Shown here one piece after another: positions 17,878 through 28,591 of a stretch of 64,000 bases of DNA. The notes under the pieces were generated by a model. The model was not told the DNA's origin. It ran no database searches and saw only the letters and a program-made list of their open reading frames with translations. The translations under genes were made by a program, and so were the position numbers. Position 1 is the stretch's first letter; every line of letters starts with the position of its first letter. The stretch is taken from NCBI RefSeq assembly GCF_020539865.1, contig NZ_JAJBQV010000002.1:62001-126000 (forward strand). The letters run 5' to 3'. The stretch is from Megasphaera elsdenii (GTDB lineage: Bacteria; Bacillota; Negativicutes; Veillonellales; Megasphaeraceae).

Positions 17878-18843
17878 TTATTTGTCAAAGAGACGGCTTA
17901 CGGAAACATCATGGAAGATTCGCATGATAGCTTCACCGAGGAGGGGTGCAACCGAAAGGACTTTGATCTTGTCGATCTGTTTTTCCGGCGGCAAAGGAAT
18001 CGTGTTGGTGATAATCAGTTCGGAAATGACCGATTTCTGGATACGTTCAACAGCCGGATCGGTGAGGACGGCATGAGCGCAGGCAGCAAAGACACGGGAA
18101 GCGCCCATTTCTTTCAGGGCTTTCGCGCCACCGCACAAGGAACCAGCCGTATCGACGATATCGTCGACGAGGATGCAAGTCTTGCCTTTGATGTCGCCAA
18201 TGATATTCATGACTTCAGCAACGCCCGGACGGGGACGGCGTTTTTCAATAATGGCAATCGGTGCATTGACGCGGTCAGCCAGATCGCGGGCACGCGTTAC
18301 GCCACCGAGGTCAGGAGATACGACGACGATGTCGCCCATATCCGTTTCTTCTTTCTTCTGATTGATGTATTTAGCAATGATGGAAGCCGAGCCGAGGTGA
18401 TCGACAGGAATGTCGAAGAAGCCCTGGATCTGACCAGCATGCAAATCCATCGTAACGACGCGGGTAATGCCGGATGTCGTCATTAAATCAGCAACCAATT
18501 TGGATGTAATCGGTTCACGACCGCGGGTCTTGCGGTCCTGACGTGCATAACCATAATACGGAACAACGGCGGTAATGTGTTTAGCCGAAGCACGTTTGAG
18601 GGCATCTGCCATGATGAGCAGTTCCATGAGGGTGTCGTTAGCCGGCTGGCATGTCGGCTGGATGACGAATACGTCCTTACCGCGGACACTTTCATCGATC
18701 ATGACCTGGATTTCACCGTTGTTGAATTTACCAACAAAAGCTTTACCCAGTTCCAAACCGAGGTAATCGGCAATTTCCTTAGCCAATTCCGGATTGGCAT
18801 TCCCCGTAAAAATCTTCAGCTTTTTCCCGTCTTCGTAACTCAT
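17878..18843 (-). CDS. prs: ribose-phosphate pyrophosphokinase (PRPP synthetase)
   Basis: Prs makes PRPP from ribose 5-phosphate and ATP; PRPP feeds purine, pyrimidine, histidine and tryptophan synthesis, including TrpD here. The 321-residue protein has the N-terminal [20 protein letters not shown], the ATP-site region [14 protein letters not shown], and the PRPP-binding loop [13 protein letters not shown]. Its length is usual for the class I enzyme. It follows glmU by 32 bases, a common gene order in Firmicutes. Confidence 0.97.
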   Translation of the reverse strand: MSYEDGKKLKIFTGNANPELAKEIADYLGLELGKAFVGKFNNGEIQVMIDESVRGKDVFVIQPTCQPANDTLMELLIMADALKRASAKHITAVVPYYGYARQDRKTRGREPITSKLVADLMTTSGITRVVTMDLHAGQIQGFFDIPVDHLGSASIIAKYINQKKEETDMGDIVVVSPDLGGVTRARDLADRVNAPIAIIEKRRPRPGVAEVMNIIGDIKGKTCILVDDIVDTAGSLCGGAKALKEMGASRVFAACAHAVLTDPAVERIQKSVISELIITNTIPLPPEKQIDKIKVLSVAPLLGEAIMRIFHDVSVSRLFDK

Positions 18844-18875
18844 AGTGAGCCTCCCTGTGTAAGTAGTGATTAATA

Positions 18876-20249
18876 TTATTTTTTATATGTATCTTCCTTG
18901 ACCCAGCCTTCTATGTTGCGCTGCCGTGCCCGGGCAACGGATAGGGCTTTGGCCGGAATATCTTTGGTAATCGTCGAACCGGCGCCGACGTAGGCATAAT
19001 CGCCGACTTTGACCGGTGCGACAAGGTTGCTGTTGCAGCCTACGAAGGCATGGTCGCCAATCGTCGTGCGGTGCTTGATCTTACCGTCGTAATTGACGGT
19101 AATCGTACCACAGCCGATATTGACACCACTGCCGACATCGCTGTCGCCGATGTAGCTGAGATGCGGTAATTTCGTGCCGTCGCCGACAGTGGAGTTCTTG
19201 ACTTCCATGTAATTGCCGACTTTGACATGATTGCCGATAACCGTATTGGGCCGGAAATGAACGAACGGACCGATTTCGCAGCCGTTCTTGATTTCACAGT
19301 CATGGGCATACATGAACTGGACATGGTCATCATCGCCCATCTTAACGTTAGTCATGCGGACATACGGGCCGACCTGGCAGCCTCCGCCGATGATCGTATC
19401 GCCTTCGAGGATAGTCCCCGGATAGAGAACGGTATCGCGGCCGACGGTGACCGTCGTGTCTACATAAGTATTCTTAGGGTCAATGATGGAAACGCCATCA
19501 GTCATGAGTTCATCCAGTTTACGCTGGCGCAGGACCCGTTCGGCTTCGGCCATCTGCTGACGCGAGTTTACACCGAGTGTTTCCGCATAGGACGGCGCTG
19601 CAAAGGCGCTGACGACTTTGCCTGCCGATACGAGCATGCCGATGATATCAGTTAAATAATATTCACCTTGAGCATTGTCATTGGTGACGTTGTGAAGCAT
19701 ATCCCACAAGAGAGACATATCAAAGCAGTAAATGCCGGCGTTTACTTCGTCGACAGCCAATTCTTCTGGCGTACCGTCTTTCTGTTCGACGATTTTGACG
19801 ACCTGTCCTTTTTCATCGCGGATGACACGGCCATAACCGGTCGGATCTGGCATATGAGCCGTCAAGACCGTCGCCGCAGCGCCGCTCTGTTCATGACAGT
19901 TGATAAGGGCTGTAAACGTTTCCTTTGTGACCAGCGGCGTATCGCCACAGGTGACGAGGAGGGTGCCAGCTTCCCCCTGGAGCAGCGGTTCTGCCTGCAG
20001 GACAGCATGGCCTGTGCCGAGCTGTTCTTTCTGCATGACTGTTTCGGCCTGGTCACCGAGGTAATCCCGGACCGTTTCACCGCCAAAACCGACGACGACA
20101 ACCTGGCGCTGCGTCCCGGCTGCTTTGACAGCCCGCAGTACCTGTTCGACCATCGGGACACCGCCGACTTTGTGCAAAACCTTGGGGAATTTCGACTTCA
20201 TGCGAGTCCCCTTGCCGGCAGCGAGGATAAGTGCAATAGTATTTTTCAT
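18876..20249 (-). CDS. glmU: bifunctional UDP-GlcNAc pyrophosphorylase / glucosamine-1-phosphate acetyltransferase
   Basis: GlmU makes UDP-N-acetylglucosamine for peptidoglycan and lipopolysaccharide. The 457-residue protein has the N-terminal nucleotidyltransferase motif [20 protein letters not shown] and, from about residue 255, a left-handed parallel beta-helix of hexapeptide repeats. The repeats carry the acetyltransferase residues near [25 protein letters not shown] precedes ATG 20249. A possible promoter (TTGTGT, 17 bases, TATATA) lies in the short spacer upstream. It heads the glmU-prs-pth group. Confidence 0.96.
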   Translation of the reverse strand: MKNTIALILAAGKGTRMKSKFPKVLHKVGGVPMVEQVLRAVKAAGTQRQVVVVGFGGETVRDYLGDQAETVMQKEQLGTGHAVLQAEPLLQGEAGTLLVTCGDTPLVTKETFTALINCHEQSGAAATVLTAHMPDPTGYGRVIRDEKGQVVKIVEQKDGTPEELAVDEVNAGIYCFDMSLLWDMLHNVTNDNAQGEYYLTDIIGMLVSAGKVVSAFAAPSYAETLGVNSRQQMAEAERVLRQRKLDELMTDGVSIIDPKNTYVDTTVTVGRDTVLYPGTILEGDTIIGGGCQVGPYVRMTNVKMGDDDHVQFMYAHDCEIKNGCEIGPFVHFRPNTVIGNHVKVGNYMEVKNSTVGDGTKLPHLSYIGDSDVGSGVNIGCGTITVNYDGKIKHRTTIGDHAFVGCNSNLVAPVKVGDYAYVGAGSTITKDIPAKALSVARARQRNIEGWVKEDTYKK

Positions 20250-20316
20250 CCAGTTATAGCCTCCCTGAATTCCATAACTATATAATGTCCTTTTAAGGAT
20301 AACACAAAATGGGGCG

Positions 20317-20353
20317 AAAAAAAAGAGGCAGTCCTATAAAGACGCCTCTTTTA
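20317..20353 (-). terminator. Intrinsic terminator after the 3D-domain protein gene
   Basis: AAAGAGGC pairs with GCCTCTTT with further GTC/GGAC pairing inside, followed by eight T residues on the minus strand. Confidence 0.85.
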
Positions 20354-20368
20354 TCGAACAAACTCGTA

Positions 20369-20959
20369 TTAACCTAATACATAGACAACGACATCGCGAC
20401 GGCCGAAGTCCAAGGCTTCGCTGGTCGAATCCATAGCCAAGTCGATGCGGTCGCCAACGATAGCTCCGCCCGTATCGGCAGCTACCGCATAGCCATAGCC
20501 TTCAATGTAGAGCTGCGAACCGAGAGGGATGACATCGGGGTCGACGGCAACCATGCCGCGCTGGAGGTACTGCCCCGTTGCCGTGTAGCCATCACCGCCG
20601 CCATCTTCAGCGGTATAAGCCGTAGCTTCCATAACAAGACGACGCTGATAACCTTCTGTCGAAGACGATTCTTCAGGAATCGGACGGCCGCTGGCCTCCG
20701 ACAAAGCTTCCATAGTCTGGGAGCCGACGACGCCATCTGCCGTAAGGCCGTGGTCAGCTTGGAACTGTTCGACAGCAGCTTCTGTCGAAGGGCCAAAATC
20801 ACCATCAGCACTGCCGGACAGATAGCCCGTGTCCTGAAGCATATATTGAACGCTCTGTACGACAGAGCCACTCATACCCATTTGAACGCTGGCACAGGCC
20901 AGGGATGTAAACGCAAACATGCAGATTGTTGTCATTAATATCAGTATACGATTTCTCAA
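20369..20959 (-). CDS. Secreted peptidoglycan-binding 3D-domain protein
   Basis: The protein has a signal peptide (residues about 5-22 of the predicted 196), then a peptidoglycan-binding domain (VQSVQYMLQDTGYLSGSADG to about residue 85), then a C-terminal 3D domain of the MltA/resuscitation-factor type. The 3D aspartates are seen in VAVDPDVIPLG, AADTGG and GDRIDLAMDS. It is therefore likely a cell-wall lytic or remodelling enzyme. The open frame extends to 21040, but TTG at 20959 has AGAGGTGG directly upstream and begins the signal peptide, so it is the likely start. The gene is monocistronic. Confidence 0.88.
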   Translation of the reverse strand: MRNRILILMTTICMFAFTSLACASVQMGMSGSVVQSVQYMLQDTGYLSGSADGDFGPSTEAAVEQFQADHGLTADGVVGSQTMEALSEASGRPIPEESSSTEGYQRRLVMEATAYTAEDGGGDGYTATGQYLQRGMVAVDPDVIPLGSQLYIEGYGYAVAADTGGAIVGDRIDLAMDSTSEALDFGRRDVVVYVLG

Positions 20960-21002
20960 AAAACCACCTCTTTGAACGAACACAATATCAAGTACGTCCT
21001 GA

Positions 21003-21031
21003 ATTATAGCAAACTTCCCACTATAAGTCAA
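21003..21031 (-). promoter_or_regulatory. Promoter of the 3D-domain protein gene
   Basis: TTGACT (21031-21026) and TATAAT (21008-21003) are 17 bases apart on the minus strand, 44 bases before the proposed TTG start. This supports that start over the upstream codon at 21040, which would lie before the transcription start. Confidence 0.8.
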
Positions 21032-21182
21032 AAAAATCAATAATTATAATTCGTTTTTGATGATTTTATTCCTCATTCTGCTCGCAATCAAATCAGTGTA
21101 TGGCAGTTAATGCTCAACTTTCAGTTGCAATTTTTAGTACCTGGTACTAGTTTTTTATAATTATTATGCATTTTTGCCTATT

Positions 21183-22757
21183 TTAGCTCTTCGTTTTCTC
21201 CACAATATTTCTTATGGATTCAGCCCCTTCGACGGAATCAGTGAGGACATAGATGAAGTCTCCTGCTCGCAGACACGTATCATCATCAGGGATGATATCC
21301 CCACTGCCACGCTTAACGTCGACGATGACCGTATGAGCCGGCCAGGCAATACGGCCAATATATTTTCCATCGGCCTGACTGCCGCTGGATACAGTCAATT
21401 CCAAGAGATTACGCCGTTCTTCTGACGATAAGACGGGCTTATTCTTGGCCAGGTTCCGCTGCAGCAAGGATTCATAAATCGGTTCACCATGACAAAGCTG
21501 AGCCACGACCAGGGCCACTAATGACGCCGTACAGAGGACAAGTAGGTGTTCATAAGAACTGGTCATCTCCATAATGAGAATAGTTCCCGTCACCGGCGAC
21601 TGAACAGAGGCGGCAAAAAAGGCGGCCATGGAAATAACGACGATATTGGACAAGTAATACGAAGAAATGAGGCCCAGCTGAACGAAGACGATGCCTGTAA
21701 TGCCGCCTGTCAGGGCCCCCAGGACCAGCATAGGCAGGAAAAAGCCGCCAGGGACGCCACAGCCATAGCTGACCAAGGTAAAGAGGAACTTCCCGATGAG
21801 CAGACCGGCAAAGAGTTTCAACGATAATGGCAGGGTATAGAGACTATTGACCAGGTCGTTGCCGCCGCCCAAGATTTCCGGAAAGGTATAGCCTAAGACA
21901 CCAGCCATGCATAAGGCAAAGGCAATGCGCATATAATTATTGCAAAAAACAGGTAAATCATAAAAATAATGAATATTCAGCAAGCCCTTGTTGAAGACGA
22001 CGCCAGCCAATCCAATAATGATTCCCAGAATAACCACGAGCCAAATGTAGCGCAAAGGAAACGGCGGCAGCATGCCGAAATGGAAGACCGGCGCCCGGCC
22101 GAAGACGTAGCGGCTGACCATCGTAGCTAACAGCGCCGCCGCCATAGACGGGGCCAGGACGACGCCGGAAAAATTACGGTGCAGTTCTTCCAAGGCAAAC
22201 ATGACGCCAGCCAGGGGCGCATTGAAGGCCGCCGCCAAGCCGGCGCTGGCACCGGCCGTGATGAGATAACGTTCTTCCATGCGTGTCCGCCCCAATGACC
22301 GGCTCAGGCCCTGGGCCGTCACGGCACCGATCTGGATGGACGGCCCTTCACGGCCTAAGGACAGGCCCAGGCCGATGCCGACGATGCCGCCGACGAGTTT
22401 AACCCAGAGGATGCGCAGCCAGCGCATGCGGATAGCCCCTAAGATGACGCCTTTTACCTGGGGGATACCGCTGCCGCCGGCATTGGGTTCATAAATACCC
22501 AGACGCCATAAGAGCAAGGCTGCTGCCAATAAGACACCGAACCAAGCCAGGTTCAGGAATATACTGCCGCCGACCAAGACGTTGGCATAGACCCATTGGC
22601 GCCAGACTGTCCCCATTTCCAGGCCCCAGCGAAAAAAGCTAATAACCGTTCCGGATAATATCCCGACAACGATGCCTTCAAAAAAAAGGCGCAGGCGGAA
22701 CCGCGGCCAATGGTCAAGGGCCCGCAGAGCCGCCTCTAACTGTGTATCGACATGCAT
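21183..22757 (-). CDS. ClC-family chloride/proton antiporter with C-terminal TrkA-C (RCK) domain
   Basis: The protein exchanges or conducts anions across the inner membrane. Selectivity-filter motifs are visible: GSGIPQVKG (filter Ser), GREGPSIQIG (gating Glu, indicating an antiporter rather than a pure channel) and GVPGGFFLPMLVLGA. About ten helices are followed from about residue 440 by a regulatory TrkA-C-like domain (GKYIGRIAWPAHTVIVDVKR). ATG 22757 is used; an in-frame TTG at 22790 overlaps a TATAAT box and is unlikely to be translated. A small hairpin after the gene (TAGTACC/GGTACTA near 21140) may be a weak terminator. Confidence 0.92.
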   Translation of the reverse strand: MHVDTQLEAALRALDHWPRFRLRLFFEGIVVGILSGTVISFFRWGLEMGTVWRQWVYANVLVGGSIFLNLAWFGVLLAAALLLWRLGIYEPNAGGSGIPQVKGVILGAIRMRWLRILWVKLVGGIVGIGLGLSLGREGPSIQIGAVTAQGLSRSLGRTRMEERYLITAGASAGLAAAFNAPLAGVMFALEELHRNFSGVVLAPSMAAALLATMVSRYVFGRAPVFHFGMLPPFPLRYIWLVVILGIIIGLAGVVFNKGLLNIHYFYDLPVFCNNYMRIAFALCMAGVLGYTFPEILGGGNDLVNSLYTLPLSLKLFAGLLIGKFLFTLVSYGCGVPGGFFLPMLVLGALTGGITGIVFVQLGLISSYYLSNIVVISMAAFFAASVQSPVTGTILIMEMTSSYEHLLVLCTASLVALVVAQLCHGEPIYESLLQRNLAKNKPVLSSEERRNLLELTVSSGSQADGKYIGRIAWPAHTVIVDVKRGSGDIIPDDDTCLRAGDFIYVLTDSVEGAESIRNIVEKTKS

Positions 22758-22978
22758 ATCTTTCACAATCCTTTCTATGTATATGTCCAAATTATATCAT
22801 AGTCCTGCCGCTTTCGCAGGTTTCGGATGACAACCTGATGAAGCGAATCCTTATTAATCCTTATTATAGTATTATAGAAGAAAGTGAAACATAAGTTTTT
22901 GTAAATTTTTCGCAAGCATTTCCCAAAAGCCCTCGAGCCAAGGCTATCGCCTTTGGCCTCATCTTTCTCCTGACTTGC

Positions 22979-24144
22979 ATGGCCATTTATCTCTACAGCC
23001 ATTCCAATACCGTTCAAAAAGTAAAGAGCACCACTCAGAACGTGTCAGTCACGGCGTATACCGTGACTCGTCAAGATATGAAGCGCAAAATTTCCCTGTC
23101 CGGTCAGACTGTTCCCGTCGCCCAGATCGATATTTCCACGAAATATGCCGGCAAAATCGCCGACGTCGCTGTCAACCTCGGCGATGTCGTCGCACCAGGC
23201 CAGGTCTTACTCATCCAAGATACGGCCGACACGAACTTGAGCCTCAATCAGGATAAAGCCGCCCTGGAACAAGCCGTTGCCGATTCTAAAGCGGCGGAAT
23301 CGCAATTTGGGTCAGACCTGCAAAAAGCAGAAGTCGAATACGATACGGCCAAGATGAATTATAACCGCTATGCCGTCCTGAAAAATGAAGGCGCCATTTC
23401 TCAGCAGGAATTAGATACCGCTTATCAGGCCCTAATTGTAGCCAAATCGGCACTGGATAACCTGGAATCTCAGAACGTCGGTGATGTCCCAGCCAGCGTG
23501 GCCAGTAAATACGCGGCCCAGGCCAAAGCCGGCTATACCATCGACAGCCTGGCCCAGCAACTCGACGATATGACACTGAGAGCCCCGCGGGCCGGCGTCA
23601 TCACCTATCGCAATGCCGAAGTCGCGCCATGACAGCAGCCAATACAAAAGTCCTGACCATTACCGATACGAGCGGCATGTACATCGACTGTTCCCTGTCC
23701 GAAGCGGACGTCGCCGCTATCCAGCAGGGGATGCCGGTCAGCGTATCCATCGAATCCCTGGCCCAGGACTATGACGGATACATTACCTACGTCAGCCCGG
23801 CTATGGACGATACAACGAAGACCTATGTCGTCCGCATCACCCTATCCCAGCCGGACACGAAACTGCGTGGCGGCATGTTCGCCCAGTCGTCCATCGACGT
23901 CCTGCAGAAACCCGATACCTTGTTCATCCCCAAAGATGCCTTGACGGAACAGGATGGCAAGGCCCAGGTCTGCATCATCAAAGGCGATGACACCGTCGAA
24001 TTCCGCACGGTCACAACAGGACTGCGCAACGACGATTATGTTGAAATCACAGACGGCCTCGATGACGGCGACGTCATCGCCACGACTAACCTGGCCCGCC
24101 TCAAAGACGGTACGACCGTATCCATTGATGAGGAAAGGCAGTGA
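22979..24144 (+). pseudogene. RND efflux periplasmic adaptor (HlyD/AcrA family), frameshifted
   Basis: Two open frames (22979-23632 and 23629-24144) together make one adaptor. The first has the membrane anchor, the barrel-sandwich start (AGKIADVAVNLGDVVAPGQV) and the coiled-coil hairpin. The second has the rest of the beta-barrel and the membrane-proximal domain. One G is missing near 23621-23626: GTCGGCGCC would restore [12 protein letters not shown]. The 5' end is also doubtful: hydrophobic anchor sequence continues in frame before the ATG, back to a stop at 22892, with no start codon. The downstream RND gene is broken too. Confidence 0.85.
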
Positions 24145-24150
24145 CCCATC

Positions 24151-27100
24151 ATGAACCTGACTAAGTTTTCTATTGACCGTCCTATCGGCATCGCTATGGT
24201 CATCGCCTTTTTCGTCGTCCTCGGTCTGTTCAGTTTTTACCGCATCGGCGTCGAACTGCTACCGGCCTTGAATACCCCCCTATGTCACCGTATCCATTGC
24301 TTACCCCGGCGCCAATGCCGATTCCATCGAACAGCAGGTCGTCAAGCCTGCGGAAGATGCCTTGTCTTCTGTGTCTAATCTAAAACATATGACATCGACG
24401 GCTTCCTATGGTCAGGCACGGATTACGCTGGAACTGGACTTCTCGGCTAATGCCGATGCCGCGGCCATCGACGCTACGAAAAAAATCAATGCTATCCGCG
24501 GCAGCCTGCCTGACGGCATCGACGAACCAGTCGTCATCAAGCGCGACAACGCGACGCCGATTATGTACGTCGCCGTCCAGTCGGCCCATTCGCTGGACAC
24601 GATTTACAGTAAAACATCCAATGATTTCCAAGATGTCCTCCAGCAAGCCGACGGCGTCTCGGAAATCGAGCTCAACGGCGGCAGGGATAAAGAAATCGCC
24701 GTCGAAATCGACAAGGACAAACTCATTCACTACGATATGACCTTGACAGAAGTCGTCAAGGCCTTGAAAGCAGAAAACGTCCTCATGCCATCAGGGACAA
24801 TTTATTCGTCAGGCACGACAACGGACGTCCGCGTCAAAGCCCAATATGTCAATGAAAGTGAACTGTCCCAGATTCAAATCACCAATGCCAAAGGCGCTAA
24901 GATTCCCATTACGGCCGTCGCTTCCATTAAGCGTCAGGACCAGCGGGTCACTCGTTATGCCCGTGTCAACGGCGACGATGCCGTCGTCATGGCTATTTAC
25001 AAGAACAGCGACGCCAATGTCGTCAACACCGTCGACAATGTGACCAAGAAGCTGGACGAACTGCGCCAAGACAATCCGGGCTATACATTCACCGTGACCA
25101 ACGAATCGGCTTCGTATATTCGCAACTCCCTGCACAACACCTTACAGACCCTCATTGAAGGCCTGTGTACGACAGGGCTGGTCTTGTTCTTCTTCCTTCG
25201 GGGCTGGCGATCGACGCTGGCCGTCATGATTGCCATTCCGACGTCCTTGATTTCCACCTTTTTCGCCATGTACATAGCCGGCTTCACGTTTAACATGATG
25301 TCCCTCATGGGCATGGCCCTGTGCGTCGGCATCCTCGTCGATGACTCCATTGTCGTATTGGAAAACATCCACCGCCACCTCATGCAAGGCGAAGCGCCAA
25401 AATCGGCAGCCCTGCACGGCCGGTCGGAAATCGGCATGGCAGCTATTGCCATCACCCTCTGCGATGTCGTCGTCTTCTTGCCCATTGCCTTCATGACGGG
25501 CATGGTCGGCCAGTATTTCAAACAGTTCGGCCTGACGATCGTCTTCGCCACCCTCTTTTCCCTCTTCGTTTCCTTTACGTTAACGCCGATGCTGGCATCG
25601 CGCTTGTTCCGCCTGGGCCTGAAGATACCAGACAAACCGATTTGGCATAAAATGGACGCCCTCGAAGAGAGTACCCGCAACTACTCTAATCTTGACCTGG
25701 AGCCTGGACCATGCCAGGAAACTGGTCATCCCAGTCCTCATCCTGTTCATCGCCGCCGGCGCCCTGATTCCGACGGGCCTGGTCGGTTCAGAATTCATGC
25801 TCCAAACTGACGAAAGCAGTTTCCGCATCACTATCGAATTGCCAACCAATGCCAATCTGACGCGGACCGATAAAGTAGCGCGCCAGCTCGAAGGGTATTT
25901 GAAGACCCTTCCGGAAGTCACCTATTATACTTCGATGATCGGTGGCAAGAGCCTGAACCAAGCCAATATCCAGGTAACGCTGAAAGACCGGCGCAACCGG
26001 TCGCGGACGATTTGGCAAGTCACTAACGACGTGCGCCGCTTTGCATCGGACCACATCTATGACGGCGACGTCCGCATCAAAGAAGACCAGGCTTCCGTAT
26101 CCGGCACGACTGGCAGCTTCGGCGGCGGTTCCGGCAACCTGCGCCTGGAACTGCGTGGCAAGGACAGCGAGGCCCTGCTGGCCCAGTCACGGGCTATCGA
26201 ACAGATGATGAAGACCGATATCACCGGCTTGCGCGACGTCAGCAGTTCCTATCAAGAGGGTATGCCGGAATACCAGCTTGTCGTCGACCGCCATAAACTA
26301 AAACAACACGGCACGTCCCTAAGCGACTTGAACGACACCTTCTCCAATGCCATCAGCGGTCAAAAAGCCGGGGTCCTGGCCAATGACGCAAAGAACGACA
26401 ACAACGATACAGACATTTACGTCCGCCTCAAAGGAGCCGACGCCTTCCGCCTGTCCGACTTAGAAACGATTCCCCTCAACGCCAACGGCCACATCATCTA
26501 TATTGCCGACGTAGCCAAGGTCCAAGCCGGGACGGGGCCGGTGACGATCCGCCGGACCGATAAAGAACGGAGCATCACCCTCGGCGGCTCGCCTCAGGGA
26601 CGGCCGCTGAACGAGGTCATCCAAGACGTGACAAATCATTTGAACGCCATGGACCTCCACGGGGTGACCTTCTGTTTCACGGGCCAAGCCGACCAGATGA
26701 CGACAACCTTCACGGACTTAGGCGAAGCCCTGCTCTTGTCGCTCATCTTGATATTCATGATTCTGGCCATCCTCTACGAATCGGTCAAGACGCCGTTCAT
26801 CCGCATGTTTTCCCTGCCCTTGGGCCTCATCGGCTCCCTATTCCTGCTGTTCTTGACCAATAATACGCTGAACCTCTATTCCCTCATCGGCATCTTGGTC
26901 ATGGACGGCCTGGTCGCCAAAAATGGGACGCTCCTCTTGGACTATACGCTGACCCTCATGCACGAACAGGGCCTGGACCCGCGGAGCGCCGTCATCCAGG
27001 CCGGCCGCGTCCGGTTGCGGCCTATCTTCATGACCACCTTGACCATGGTCGTCGGCATGCTGCCGACTGCCCTGTCCATGACAGCCGGGTCGGAAATGCG

Positions 27101-27224
27101 GGCCAGCATGGCCGTTGTCGTCATCGGCGGCTTGCTGACATCGACGGTTTTCACGCTGGTCATCATTCCCATTCTCTTCGTCTTCATGGAAAAGCACAGC
27201 TTGTTCAGACGAAAAAGCGCCTAA
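24151..27224 (+). pseudogene. RND-family multidrug efflux pump (AcrB-type), two frameshifts
   Basis: Joined together, the frames 24151-24378, 24362-25810 and 25692-27224 would give a normal RND pump of about 1020 residues. The start MNLTKFSIDRPIGIAMVIAF, the proton-relay helix region MMSLMGMALCVGILVDDSIV and a second GILVMDGLVAKNGTLLLDY are all recognisable. The breaks are an extra C in the six-C run at 24275-24280 (a five-C run restores LNTPYVTV) and one extra base near 25691-25694. With the adaptor defect this makes three indels in 4.2 kb. Loss of function is inferred; sequencing error cannot be excluded. No TolC-like gene lies nearby. Confidence 0.88.
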
Positions 27225-27225
27225 A

Positions 27226-27264
27226 CAAAAAAGTCCTGCCTTAGTGGCAGGATTTTTTGTTTTA
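27226..27264. terminator. Intrinsic terminator after the RND locus
   Basis: AATCCTGCC-type arms (TCCTGCC/GGCAGGA, 27234-27252) are followed by six T residues and preceded by a run of A. Confidence 0.85.
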
Positions 27265-27325
27265 TTATAGAATAATATATACATATATAGAAAATGCATC
27301 CGGCTCAATGAAGGAGGACTGGCCT

Positions 27326-28519
27326 ATGAACGATAGATACACACCGACATTTAATATTCACGAAGCAGTGCGCAAGACCTTGCCTTATATGATGGAAATG
27401 CGCGAATATTTCCACGCCCATCCGGAATTGAGTGAAAAAGAATTCGATACGTGTAAGACGATTTTCCAAGAACTGTCCCTCATGGGCATTGAAGACGTCA
27501 AGATCATTGCCGGCACGGGCGTCACCGGCCTGATTCACGGCGCCCTGCCCGGTCCGGTCATCCTCTTGCGGGCCGATATCGACGCCTTGCCGCTGACGGA
27601 AAAATTCGACTGCTCCTATTCGTCCCTCGTCGACGGCGTCATGCACGCCTGCGGCCATGACGGCCATGCAGCCAATCTCCTGGGGGTCGCCAAAATTCTC
27701 AACAAGCACAAGGACTGCCTGCGCGGCACGATCCGCCTAGCTTTTCAGCCAGCTGAAGAAGGCAACGGCGGCGCAGCCCGCATGATTGACGCTGGCATCC
27801 TCAACAATCCCCGCGTCGATTATGCCCTGGGCCTGCACGTCGCTGGCAGTCTGCCAAAGGGCTACGTCGGCATCGGCCGCGGTGAAATCTCGGCATCTTG
27901 TGACGACTTCACGATCACCCTCCACGGCCGCGGCGGCCACGGATCCCAGCCGTCCTTATGCATCAGCCCGATTCAGATGGGCATCGATATCATCCAGTCC
28001 ATTCAGAACTTCGTCTACAACTGCCACGCTGACGGCGACGGCGTCGTCCTTACCTTTGGCCAGTTCCAGGCCGGCCACAACCCGAACGTCATCCCGGAAA
28101 CGGCCGAACTGAAAGGGACCTTGCGGACGTATAATGAAGAAAAACGGAAACGCATCCTCGACGCCATCCAGGCTATTCTGAAAAACGTCACCACCACTTA
28201 TGGCGGCACTTTCGATTTGAACGTCGTACCTTTCTCGCCAGTCTGCGTCAATGACGATGGCGTCACCGACCGGGTCGTCCACATTTTACAGGATCACTGT
28301 GACAATCGAGTCGACCTCATTCCCTTGAAACGCGGTTCTGGTTCAGAAGACTTTGCCTACTTCAGCGCCGCCGTGCCCAGCTCATTCTACTACGTCGGCG
28401 TCTACAGCGACGCACCGGTCATCGGCCATTCGCCGGAATTCCATTGGGACAGCAATGCCTTGAAGTATATGTGCGAAACGATGCTCAACATCGTCTATTA
28501 CTTTGAAAGCTATCGATAA
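27326..28519 (+). CDS. M20-family amidohydrolase (aminoacylase/hippurate hydrolase-like)
   Basis: The 397-residue protein belongs to the M20 metallo-amidohydrolases that cut N-acyl amino acids. Metal-site motifs include FHAHPELSEKE, VMHACGHDGHAAN (the cysteine and histidines that bind the metal pair), FQPAEEG and LGLHV. SGSEDFAYF provides the late ligand-region motif. ATG 27326 is chosen because GGAGG lies 8 bases before it; an upstream in-frame extension to 27257 has no such site. The following gene is an AEC transporter in the same orientation, 72 bases on. The natural substrate is unknown. Confidence 0.9.
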   Translation: MNDRYTPTFNIHEAVRKTLPYMMEMREYFHAHPELSEKEFDTCKTIFQELSLMGIEDVKIIAGTGVTGLIHGALPGPVILLRADIDALPLTEKFDCSYSSLVDGVMHACGHDGHAANLLGVAKILNKHKDCLRGTIRLAFQPAEEGNGGAARMIDAGILNNPRVDYALGLHVAGSLPKGYVGIGRGEISASCDDFTITLHGRGGHGSQPSLCISPIQMGIDIIQSIQNFVYNCHADGDGVVLTFGQFQAGHNPNVIPETAELKGTLRTYNEEKRKRILDAIQAILKNVTTTYGGTFDLNVVPFSPVCVNDDGVTDRVVHILQDHCDNRVDLIPLKRGSGSEDFAYFSAAVPSSFYYVGVYSDAPVIGHSPEFHWDSNALKYMCETMLNIVYYFESYR

Positions 28520-28591
28520 ATCACGAGTTGTCTAATTTCATATTGAGCGTATAATGAGGGGTATCCATCTCGAAAAGGAGTGATACCCCTC

